From Sphingomonas sp. ATCC 31555 (GTDB lineage: Bacteria > Pseudomonadota > Alphaproteobacteria > Sphingomonadales > Sphingomonadaceae), in the NCBI RefSeq assembly GCF_000282895.1, contig NZ_ALBQ01000023.1, forward strand, positions 1 through 64,000: a stretch of DNA of 64,000 bases. The letters are read 5' to 3'. The translations under genes and the position numbers were made by a program. Numbering within the stretch: the stretch's first letter is position 1; every line of letters starts with the position of its first letter. Shown piece by piece: positions 53,634-61,187 of the stretch. The notes under the pieces were generated by a model. The model made no database searches and was not told the DNA's origin. It worked only from the letters and a program-made list of their open reading frames with translations.

Positions 53634-54616
53634 GCGCCGAGCAGCCGGGCCGCCAGCGGGGCATGGTAGGTGAGAACCCCCGAGCATCCCGCGCGCTTGA
53701 AGGCCATCAGCGTTTCCAGGACCAGCGTGTCGCGGTCGCCAGCCCCCACTGCCGCCGCCGCCTCGATCATCGCATATTCACCGGATACCTGATATGCGAA
53801 AACGGGTACCTCGAACGCGTTCTTGACGCGGAGGATGATGTCCAGATACGGCAGGCCGGGCTTCACCATTACGCTGTCCGCTCCCTCGGCCAGATCCAGC
53901 GCCACTTCGCGCAGAGCCTCCTCGGCATTGGCTGGATCCATCTGGTAGGTCTTCTTGTCGCCCTTCAGCAGCCCGCGGCTGCCTACCGCGTCGCGGAACG
54001 GTCCGTAGAAGCCACTCGCATATTTGGCGGCGTAGGCCATGATCTGCACATTGCGATGTCCATTCGCCTCCAGCACATCGCGGATCTGGCCGACGCGGCC
54101 GTCCATCATATCGCTGGGGGCGACGATGTCCGCACCGGCGGCTGCCTGGACGAGCGCCTGCTCGGTCAGGACCGCCGATGTCTCGTCATTGAGGACATAG
54201 CCCGCCGCATCGACGATTCCGTCATGGCCGTGGCTGGTATAGGGGTCGAGCGCCACGTCAGTGAGCACGCCGATATCCGGCACCGCATCCTTGATCGCGC
54301 GAATGGCGCAGCACATCAGATTGTCGGGGTTCAACGCCTCCCGTCCGTCCTCCGTACGGAGGGCTGACGGGGTATTCGGAAACAACGCCAGGCAGGAAAT
54401 GCCCAGCTCCCGCGCCTCCCGCGCCCTCTCCACGATCCCGTTCAGGCCCCAGCGCGATACGCCTGGCAAGGCGCCGATAGGCTCTTCTTCCGTCCCCTGC
54501 GTGACAAACAACGGCCAGATCAGGTCCGCGGGGGTGATCACCGTTTCGGCATGAAGTCGCCGGCTCCAGCCGGTAGCTCGGGTGCGGCGCAGGCGAAGCG
54601 CGGGATATTGGCTCAT
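53630..54616 (-). CDS. hemB: porphobilinogen synthase (delta-aminolevulinate dehydratase)
   Basis: Condenses two 5-aminolevulinate to porphobilinogen in haem, cobalamin and chlorophyll synthesis. The 328-residue protein has both active-site lysines (MAYAAKYAS and MVKPGLPYLDI) and the GPFRDAVGS segment. At the usual zinc site it reads DVALDPYTSHGHDG without the three cysteines, so it belongs to the Mg/K-activated, zinc-independent type. It overlaps the deacetylase-family gene by 4 nt. Confidence 0.97.
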   Translation of the reverse strand: MSQYPALRLRRTRATGWSRRLHAETVITPADLIWPLFVTQGTEEEPIGALPGVSRWGLNGIVERAREARELGISCLALFPNTPSALRTEDGREALNPDNLMCCAIRAIKDAVPDIGVLTDVALDPYTSHGHDGIVDAAGYVLNDETSAVLTEQALVQAAAGADIVAPSDMMDGRVGQIRDVLEANGHRNVQIMAYAAKYASGFYGPFRDAVGSRGLLKGDKKTYQMDPANAEEALREVALDLAEGADSVMVKPGLPYLDIILRVKNAFEVPVFAYQVSGEYAMIEAAAAVGAGDRDTLVLETLMAFKRAGCSGVLTYHAPLAARLLGA

Positions 54617-55551
54617 GTCGGGTCAGATGCGCTTTGCGCCATCGGGTTGCAAGCGCCCAACGCGGTTTCGCCGAGCGTGAGGATCGAGGTGACGTGTCGG
54701 CGCGCAACCTCCATCGCGTCCGTGCCATAGCCACCGCCCAGCGTGCTGGCGAAAGGGATGGACTTGCGGCGCAGCGTCTCCGCCACCCAGCGATCCCGGG
54801 CGACCAGCCCAGCTCCGCTCAGCGCCAGGCGCCCGAGGCGATCGTTGGCGAAGGGGTCGACGCCCGCTTGGTACAGCACGATGTCCGGATCGAAGCTGGT
54901 AAGAAGGGGAAGCAACGTGCGCTCCAGCGCTTCCAGATACGCCGCGTCTTCCGTGCCATCCGGCAGCCCGACATCAATCGTGGAACGCGCTTTGCGGACC
55001 GGGAAGTTCTTTTCGGCGTGGATCGAATAGGTGGCGATATCCGGGCGACCGGCAGTCAAAGCGGCGGTGCCGTCGCCCTGATGCACGTCGCAATCGACGA
55101 TCAGCACCCGGCGGGCGCGCCCCTCATCGGCCAATCGTACCGCGGCAATTGCCAGATCGTTGAACACGCAGAAGCCGGCGCCCGTATCCGCCAGGGCATG
55201 GTGGCTGCCGCCCGCAGTGTTGGCAGCATAGCCGTTCTGCTGGGCGAGTTGCGCTGCGAGGAACGTCCCGCCTGGCACGCGTTCAGACCGACGCGCGACA
55301 GCAATGCTTACCGGGAAGCCGATCCGTCGCATCTTGTGCGCCGGCACGCGTGCCTCGCGCACTTCCGCCACATAGTCGGGGTCGTGCACCGCCTCGAGCC
55401 AGGGCTGCGGCATCACCTCGGGTTCGTGCCAGATGACGCGACCCGCTTCCGCCGCGAGCAGATCGCGTACCAAGCCGTTCTTGTTCCAAAGATAGGCGGA
55501 CCCAGCGGGTGCGGGCGCTACATAGTCGGGATGATGGACGACGGGGATCAC
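54613..55551 (-). CDS. histone deacetylase-family hydrolase
   Basis: Arginase/deacetylase-fold zinc amidohydrolase (312 residues), the family that includes acetylpolyamine amidohydrolases and bacterial protein deacetylases. Motifs include GSHHALADTGAGFCVFND, the metal-binding VDCDVHQGDGTA and the LYQAGVDPFANDRLG segment with a metal Asp. It overlaps hemB by 4 nt, forming a translationally coupled run with hemB and the GNAT gene. Acetyl-polyamine or acetyl-lysine substrates are both possible. Confidence 0.9.
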   Translation of the reverse strand: MIPVVHHPDYVAPAPAGSAYLWNKNGLVRDLLAAEAGRVIWHEPEVMPQPWLEAVHDPDYVAEVREARVPAHKMRRIGFPVSIAVARRSERVPGGTFLAAQLAQQNGYAANTAGGSHHALADTGAGFCVFNDLAIAAVRLADEGRARRVLIVDCDVHQGDGTAALTAGRPDIATYSIHAEKNFPVRKARSTIDVGLPDGTEDAAYLEALERTLLPLLTSFDPDIVLYQAGVDPFANDRLGRLALSGAGLVARDRWVAETLRRKSIPFASTLGGGYGTDAMEVARRHVTSILTLGETALGACNPMAQSASDPT

Positions 55552-55629
55552 CCCGCAGATTTAGGGTGCGGACAACGACTGCGAAAGACGACCCTTTCGT
55601 CATGTCGTGCCACCCGATAGGGAAAGGAC

Positions 55630-56109
55630 ATGACCGATACTGCTTCGCTTCCCTATCGCCCTTGCGCGGGCGTGATGCTGCTCAATCGTGAAGGTCTGGT
55701 GTTCGTGGGCCAGCGCCTGGATTCGGTGGTGGAGGCCTGGCAAATGCCGCAGGGCGGGATTGATCCGGGGGAAGATGCGCTCGACGCCGCCTTCCGCGAA
55801 CTTAGCGAGGAAACCGGCATCGCACGCTGTCACGCAGAGCTGATCGCGCAGTCGCCTGACGAGCTTTGCTACGATCTTCCGGACGATCTAGTTGGCAAGG
55901 TCTGGAAGGGAAAATGGCGTGGCCAGCGGCAGCGCTGGTTCCTATTTCGCTTCCTGGGCGAAGACAGCGACATCAACATTCAAACGACCGAACCGGAATT
56001 CCGCGCGTGGCGCTGGGTGGAGCCGACCGAGCTGCCGGAACTGATCGTCCCCTTCAAGCGTGCGCTATATGCCGAGATCCTGGAGCTGTTCGCGCCACAT
56101 CTTCGCTAA
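55630..56109 (+). CDS. rppH: RNA pyrophosphohydrolase RppH
   Basis: Nudix hydrolase that removes pyrophosphate from the 5' end of mRNA to start RNase E-dependent decay. The 159-residue protein begins near YRPCAGVMLLNREG, has the Nudix box G-x5-E-x7-REL-SEETG within GGIDPGEDALDAAF-RELSEETGI, and the RppH-type WKGKWRGQRQRWFLFRF segment. The length is typical of alphaproteobacterial RppH. Confidence 0.94.
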   Translation: MTDTASLPYRPCAGVMLLNREGLVFVGQRLDSVVEAWQMPQGGIDPGEDALDAAFRELSEETGIARCHAELIAQSPDELCYDLPDDLVGKVWKGKWRGQRQRWFLFRFLGEDSDINIQTTEPEFRAWRWVEPTELPELIVPFKRALYAEILELFAPHLR

Positions 56110-56114
56110 CCTGC

Positions 56115-56762
56115 TCACGCAGGAGCGCGCAGGCGCATGACAGCGAAGGACAGGCCTGTAACGGTTCCGAGCACAACGCCTGAGACGACGCCGCCGACCA
56201 CACCGCGCGCGGCGATCTCCAGCGATCCCGGCGCGCTACTGCCCACCGACGCGGCAAGATAGATGCACGGCAGCGCCGCACCCCAGCCGATTGCGCTTGC
56301 GAGTATCCACCAGAACGAACTTCGCGCCGCCCGACGCAGCACCAGCGCCTGCGCGATGCCCAACAGAGCACCCAATGCAAGACCGAACATGGCAGACGTC
56401 ACAGCCGTTTCGAAGGGGGTATGGACCGGCGGGACCAGGCCTTGCTGATCGGCGGGCAAGAACACCGCGTACCAGGCGGCGATCGCGAAAAGAGCGACGG
56501 AGACGAAAGTAGTGGCGACCACCCACTGCCGGGCGTGGAGCGCGGGAAACTGCCGCTTCAGCGCCCAGCTCTGCAAGTTCCCGAGGACGAGGCCGAACGC
56601 CAGTCCACCCGCGGCCTTGCCGACGAACAGCAGCCAGTCGCCCGCAAAGCCCGGATTGAATCGGTCGACGGTGACCCACCATAGGGCCGCCGAGGCAATG
56701 CCCAGCATTTCGCCTGCAGCGCAAGCTTCGATCCAGCGCGTAAATCCGTCCTCTTCCTGCAC
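56115..56762 (-). CDS. multi-pass membrane protein, unknown function
   Basis: A predicted inner-membrane protein of 215 residues with six or more hydrophobic segments and small-residue-rich helices (for example GGVVSGVVLGTVTGLSFAVM near the C-terminus). The frame is open to 56873, but that part is not protein-like. The start is set at GTG 56762 (VQEEDGFTRWI) because GGAGGGG lies 9 nt upstream. An unrelated small open frame in another phase ends just before this start. No family recognised. Confidence 0.6.
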   Translation of the reverse strand: MQEEDGFTRWIEACAAGEMLGIASAALWWVTVDRFNPGFAGDWLLFVGKAAGGLAFGLVLGNLQSWALKRQFPALHARQWVVATTFVSVALFAIAAWYAVFLPADQQGLVPPVHTPFETAVTSAMFGLALGALLGIAQALVLRRAARSSFWWILASAIGWGAALPCIYLAASVGSSAPGSLEIAARGVVGGVVSGVVLGTVTGLSFAVMRLRAPA

Positions 56763-56766
56763 CGGA

Positions 56767-56862
56767 TCAATCCCCTCCGACTTCCCCCACCATCGCCCTG
56801 CGCAACTGGAGGATTCGCCCCAAGTTGCGCAGATCATCGGCGAACGACAAGCCCAGATACAC
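56767..56862 (-). other. possible small ORF or gene remnant
   Basis: In a different frame from the membrane protein, codons 56862 to 56767 read as a protein-like stretch of 31 residues (beginning VYLGLSFADDLRNLGRILQL and ending GEVGGD) before a stop. The upstream part in frame stays open to a stop near 56930 but has only TTG or GTG starts. It may be the end of a decayed gene, a short coupled ORF, or chance. Confidence 0.25.
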
Positions 56863-56939
56863 CGCCGGAGCAAGTGAGGCGCTGGAAGTTGCCGCTCCTA
56901 ACCGGGACAACGATCGCCTTTTCTTTTTGATTCAGTATT

Positions 56940-58952
56940 TTATTCGAATTCCAGGATCGCCGAATCAACGGCGAGGCTGTCGCCAGGCGCGAAGTTTGCC
57001 GCCTTCACCACCCCGGCACGTTCGGCACGGAGGATGTTTTCCATTTTCATCGCTTCCACCACGGCCAGTGCCTGGCCGGCTTGGACGCTATCGCCCGGCT
57101 GAACGTGCAGCCGCGTCAGCAGGCCCGGCATTGGCGCCAGCAGGAAGCGGCTCATGTCCGGCGGTACCTTCTCGATCATGTGGTCGCGATATGGCGCGAC
57201 ATGCGTCGGCAGCACCTCTACCCGATGCGCGGCCCCGTGCGCCGTGAGTTTCCACCCGGTGCGGGTACGGTCCACGGCGGAAGCGAACTCGTTCCCGTCG
57301 ATTCGCGCCACGAACTGCGGATCGCCTGCGATCCAGGTGCCAGAGATCTCCAACGGCGTCGCGTCGCTACCCAGATGCACTCGCGCTGCGCCGTCGGCAT
57401 TCTCTACGGTAGCATCAAAGCGGTGATCGCCGATACGCACCGAGCGTGCGCGCGACGGCGAAGGCGGCTCGCCTAACTGGCCTGAGATGCTGGCCAGGCG
57501 AGAGGCCCGCACGAGATCGAGCACTACGGCCACGGCGGCGAGGCGCCGTACCAACGCCAAGTCGGCCGGGGCGCCGTGGAAGCCCTCAGGATACTCTTCG
57601 GCAATGAATCCCGTGGTGAGTTCGCCCGAGCGGAAGCGGGGATGCTGCATGATCGCCGACAGAAAATCGATATTGTGGCTGATGCCGTCGATCCGGAAAC
57701 GATCGAGCGCCTGCACCTGCAGGTCCGCTGCCTCGTCGCGGGTGGGCGCCCAAGTGATCAGCTTGGCGATCATCGGATCGTAGAACATGCTGATTTCGGA
57801 GCCCTCGGTCACGCCGTCGTCGACGCGGACATAGCCCTGCCCCGCATTTTCTGCGGCCGGCGGCCGATACCGCACCAGACGCCCGGTGCTCGGCAGGAAG
57901 CCGCGATAGGGATCCTCGGCATAGACGCGGTTCTCGATCGCCCAGCCGTCGAGCTTCACCTCGTCCTGCGTGAAGGCGAGCTTTTCGCCAGCCGCGACGC
58001 GGATCATCTGCTCGACCAGATCGAGCCCGGTGATCGCCTCGGTCACCGGATGCTCGACCTGGAGGCGGGTATTCATCTCCAGGAAGTAGAAGCCCTGCCC
58101 CGTTTTGTCGGCGCCCGAGACAATCAGCTCGACAGTACCCGCGCTGTAATACCCCACAGCCCGCGCCAGCGCGACCGCCTGCTCGCCCATCGCCTTGCGC
58201 ATCTCGGGGGTGACGAAGGGCGACGGCGCTTCCTCCACCACTTTCTGGTGGCGGCGCTGGATCGAGCATTCGCGCTCGTTGAGATAGACGATGTTGCCAT
58301 GCTGGTCGCCCAGCACCTGGATCTCGATATGGCGCGGGCTCTCGATGAATTTCTCGATGAACACGCGGTCGTCGCCGAAGCTGGCCAGCCCTTCGCGCTT
58401 GGTCGCCTCGAAACCCTCGCGGACGTCCTGCTCGCTATAGGCCAGCCGCATCCCCTTGCCGCCGCCGCCGGCCGAGGCCTTCATCATCACCGGATAGCCG
58501 ATCTCCCCGGCGATCCGCACCGCATGCTCGGTATCTTCGATCTCGCCGACGAAGCCGGGAACGACGTTCACGCCGGCCTGTTTGGCGAGCTTCTTCGACT
58601 CGATCTTGTCGCCCATCGCCGCGATCGCCCCCGGCGGCGGGCCGACAAAGGCGATGCCCGCCTCCGCACAGGCCTTGGCGAAGCTCTCGCGCTCGGAAAG
58701 GAAGCCATAGCCGGGGTGGATCGCATCGGCGCCGGTTTCCTTGGCGGCGAGCAGGATCAGGTCCGCGCGGAGATAGCTCTCCGCCGCCGGTGCCGGCCCG
58801 AGCCGCACCGCCTCGTCCGCCATCCGAACATGCGGCGCGCGGGCATCCGCATCCGAATAGACCGCGACCGTAGCGATGCCCATCTTCTTGGCCGTCCGCA
58901 TCACCCGGCACGCGATTTCGCCACGGTTGGCGACGAGGATTTTTTTGAACAT
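56940..58952 (-). CDS. pccA: propionyl-CoA carboxylase alpha subunit (biotin carboxylase)
   Basis: Biotin-dependent carboxylase subunit that makes carboxybiotin and passes it to the beta subunit for propionyl-CoA to methylmalonyl-CoA conversion. Start at ATG 58952 ([12 protein letters not shown]). The biotin carboxylase domain has GGGGKGMR, EMNTRLQVEHPVTE and the carboxyl-binding region. A BT domain follows, and the C-terminal biotin domain has EAMKMENIL with the biotinyl Lys. Length 670 is normal. The ATG overlaps the stop of the small membrane gene (TGATG). The context (mce, scpA, pccB) makes PccA far more likely than MccA or AccC. Confidence 0.95.
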   Translation of the reverse strand: MFKKILVANRGEIACRVMRTAKKMGIATVAVYSDADARAPHVRMADEAVRLGPAPAAESYLRADLILLAAKETGADAIHPGYGFLSERESFAKACAEAGIAFVGPPPGAIAAMGDKIESKKLAKQAGVNVVPGFVGEIEDTEHAVRIAGEIGYPVMMKASAGGGGKGMRLAYSEQDVREGFEATKREGLASFGDDRVFIEKFIESPRHIEIQVLGDQHGNIVYLNERECSIQRRHQKVVEEAPSPFVTPEMRKAMGEQAVALARAVGYYSAGTVELIVSGADKTGQGFYFLEMNTRLQVEHPVTEAITGLDLVEQMIRVAAGEKLAFTQDEVKLDGWAIENRVYAEDPYRGFLPSTGRLVRYRPPAAENAGQGYVRVDDGVTEGSEISMFYDPMIAKLITWAPTRDEAADLQVQALDRFRIDGISHNIDFLSAIMQHPRFRSGELTTGFIAEEYPEGFHGAPADLALVRRLAAVAVVLDLVRASRLASISGQLGEPPSPSRARSVRIGDHRFDATVENADGAARVHLGSDATPLEISGTWIAGDPQFVARIDGNEFASAVDRTRTGWKLTAHGAAHRVEVLPTHVAPYRDHMIEKVPPDMSRFLLAPMPGLLTRLHVQPGDSVQAGQALAVVEAMKMENILRAERAGVVKAANFAPGDSLAVDSAILEFE

Positions 58953-59236
58953 CAGGCTCTCTTTTGTTGGCGAAAATAGATCACCATCACGACGACCCAC
59001 AAGATCAAGCCGAATGCGATCGAATAACGATCAGACAAGTCGCCGTGATTTCCGACCCAAAAGCCGACCGCGATTGCAACGGTAAGCAATACTGCGCGGA
59101 GAATGCCTTTAGAGCCTGCGGGCCGATGACCGCTCAAACCTCGACGCTTTAAGAATAGAACAGTAACCCAGCACGAAGCGGCGAAAAGCGCGCCCGTGAA
59201 GAGTAGAAGTACTATTCTCACCGAGGCTTCGCTCAC
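58952..59236 (-). CDS. small membrane protein between bioB and pccA
   Basis: A 94-residue protein beginning at GTG 59236, which overlaps the bioB stop (GTGA), and ending at the pccA start (TGATG). Two or three hydrophobic segments ([38 protein letters not shown] and [12 protein letters not shown]) flank basic loops. Double translational coupling argues that it is a real gene of this operon. Function unknown; a membrane role in biotin or propionate metabolism would be speculation. Confidence 0.65.
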   Translation of the reverse strand: MSEASVRIVLLLFTGALFAASCWVTVLFLKRRGLSGHRPAGSKGILRAVLLTVAIAVGFWVGNHGDLSDRYSIAFGLILWVVVMVIYFRQQKRA

Positions 59237-60243
59237 TCCGCCGCCTCCAGCTCCACCTTGCACTCCGCGGCCATCGGCGTGATGCCGAGGCGGGCGAAAA
59301 GCGCGGCGTCCTTGTCGTCGCCGGCATTGCCTGCGGTCAGCAGCTTGTCGCCGGTGAAGATCGAATTAGCGCCCGCCAGGAAGCACAAAGCCTGGGTCGC
59401 GTCGCTCATGCTCTCGCGGCCCGCGGACAGCCGGACCATCGAGCGCGGCATGGTGATGCGCGCCACCGCCACCGTGCGGACGAACTCGATATCGTCGATC
59501 TTGGCGAGCGGCGTGTCGGCCAGCATGTCGCCGAGCACCGTGCCCTTCACCGGCACCAGCGCGTTGACCGGCACGCTGCCCGGATGCACCGGCAGGGTCG
59601 CCAGCGCGTGGATGAAGCCCACCCGGTCGCCGCGCGTCTCGCCCATGCCGACGATGCCGCCGCAGCACACGTTGATGCCCGCCTCGCGGACATGCTCCAG
59701 CGTCTCCAGCCGCTCCTCGAAGCTGCGGGTGGTGATCACCTCGCCATAGCGTTCGGGCGAGGTATCGATATTGTGGTTGTAATAATCGAGCCCGGCATCG
59801 GCGAGCGTCTTGGCCTGACCGTCGGTTAGCATGCCCAGCGTCATGCAGGTTTCCATGCCCATCGCGCGGACGCCCTTCACCATCTCGACAATGGCGGGCA
59901 TGTCGCGATCCTTGGGGTTGCGCCAGGCCGCACCCATGCAGAAGCGGGTCGAGCCATGGTCCTTGGCCTGTGCCGCCGCCTGCAGCACCGCGCGCGGATC
60001 CATCAGCTTGGTAGCCTTGAGGCCGGTATCGGCATGGGCCGACTGGCTGCAATAGCCGCAATCCTCGGGGCAGCCGCCGGTCTTGATCGATAGCAGGGTC
60101 GAGCGCTGGACCTGGTTCGCCGGGTGGTTGGCACGGTGGACTTCGGCCGCGCGGAACACGAGTTCGGTAAACGGCAGGTCGAACAGCTGGGCGATCTCGT
60201 CGCGGGTCCAGTCGGTACGCACGGGGGTGGTTTCGAGGGTCAA
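59233..60243 (-). CDS. bioB: biotin synthase
   Basis: Radical-SAM enzyme that inserts sulfur into dethiobiotin as the last step of biotin synthesis. The radical-SAM motif [13 protein letters not shown] is intact, along with the [11 protein letters not shown] region and SAGRESM near the C-terminus. Length 336 is typical. It overlaps the DUF3445 gene (ATGA) and the small membrane gene (GTGA). Its place in the propionyl-CoA carboxylase operon suggests that biotin supply is tied to PccA demand. Confidence 0.96.
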   Translation of the reverse strand: MTLETTPVRTDWTRDEIAQLFDLPFTELVFRAAEVHRANHPANQVQRSTLLSIKTGGCPEDCGYCSQSAHADTGLKATKLMDPRAVLQAAAQAKDHGSTRFCMGAAWRNPKDRDMPAIVEMVKGVRAMGMETCMTLGMLTDGQAKTLADAGLDYYNHNIDTSPERYGEVITTRSFEERLETLEHVREAGINVCCGGIVGMGETRGDRVGFIHALATLPVHPGSVPVNALVPVKGTVLGDMLADTPLAKIDDIEFVRTVAVARITMPRSMVRLSAGRESMSDATQALCFLAGANSIFTGDKLLTAGNAGDDKDAALFARLGITPMAAECKVELEAAE

Positions 60244-61187
60244 GCAAGCAACTCCGGTGAACGGTTACGTCGCTCGGCATAGCGGGTGAGAGCCTCGACG
60301 TAAAAGGGCGCAGCGCGGCGTTCGTGTTCGCCGCTGCTGATCCCCGCGACGGACTGGGCGACGCGCGCGACGGCACCGTCGCTCAGGCGGTCGAGCGGCT
60401 CGACATGGATGCCGATGGTGAATAGCAGCGCCCCGCTTTGGGGCAGGCGGCGCAAGGTCTGGCGCTCGCAGCGAACGAACAGGGTAGCGCCGGCGTTGTC
60501 GGCGGTCACATGGGCGAAGCGGACCTGGGGCGCGTCCCGTGGAAGGTAGCGCCAAGCGTCGCTCGCCACGACGAACCAGTTGGTGCGGCCGAAGATAGGG
60601 CCTGGCTGGAGGGTTGCGAAGAAATAGTCGACGCCCGAGGCGAGTTGCTCGGCATAGCCATGGATGGGGGCGTGGATCGGGGTGAGCGCATGGCCCAGCT
60701 TTTCGGCGAGGTGCCAGTCGGTGGGGAACGCCAGCGCGGCGGCGGTGAGGCGGTACTGGCCGGACGCGTCCGGGGTGAGGATGCACAGGTCTTCCCACAC
60801 GTCGCCGGCGGCGGTGCGGAGTGTGTCAGACATGGAAACGGCCCGTCCTTCAAAGCCGTCATCCCGGCGGAAGCCGGGATCCATTGCTCTCTCCGGATCG
60901 GCTCCTGCGTCAGACGTTGAAGCGAATGGATCCCAGCTTTCGCCGGGATGACGGCTTTGGGCATCGCGGCGGTGTTCGAGCAACGCCGCGATCTCTTCCA
61001 CCGCCGCCTCCGCCCCCGGCAGCACCTGCACGCAGTCGGGCTCGGCCGCGAACACGGCCGCACGGGCCGCCAGATCCGCCTCGGGCGTCAGCCACTCGGC
61101 TTCGGGCACCCGCACCAGCCCCATGCGCAGCGCCCCTCCGCCCCGCGCGCGCGGTATCAGCGCCTCGACGGAGAAGCCCAGGCTCAT
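60240..61187 (-). CDS. DUF3445 (haem-dependent oxidative N-demethylase-like) protein
   Basis: Protein of the DUF3445 family, whose characterised member is a haem-dependent oxidative N-demethylase alpha subunit. Start at ATG 61187 ([12 protein letters not shown]), overlapping scpA (ATGA); the end overlaps bioB (ATGA). The core segments [24 protein letters not shown], the [12 protein letters not shown] stretch and [12 protein letters not shown] are family-like. Residues 77-113 are encoded by an inserted 109-bp palindromic repeat (RHPGESWDP...DPGFRRDDG), placed between the N-terminal part and the core without breaking the frame. Function in this operon is unknown; demethylation of an amine or nitrogen compound is a guess. 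Confidence 0.75.
   Translation of the reverse strand: MSLGFSVEALIPRARGGGALRMGLVRVPEAEWLTPEADLAARAAVFAAEPDCVQVLPGAEAAVEEIAALLEHRRDAQSRHPGESWDPFASTSDAGADPERAMDPGFRRDDGFEGRAVSMSDTLRTAAGDVWEDLCILTPDASGQYRLTAAALAFPTDWHLAEKLGHALTPIHAPIHGYAEQLASGVDYFFATLQPGPIFGRTNWFVVASDAWRYLPRDAPQVRFAHVTADNAGATLFVRCERQTLRRLPQSGALLFTIGIHVEPLDRLSDGAVARVAQSVAGISSGEHERRAAPFYVEALTRYAERRNRSPELLA
60851..60959. repeat. 109-bp nested palindromic repeat inserted in the DUF3445 gene
   Basis: The left arm (60851-60885) and right arm (60925-60959) are 35 nt each and are reverse complements at 33 of 35 positions, separated by 39 nt. Each arm itself has an inner hairpin around CCCGGC / GCCGGG (for example 60863-60878). A partial copy lies at 81-103. 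The element lies inside codons 77-113 of the DUF3445 gene and leaves its frame open. Such elements are dispersed in sphingomonad genomes, mostly between genes, as far as I recall. Confidence 0.85.
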
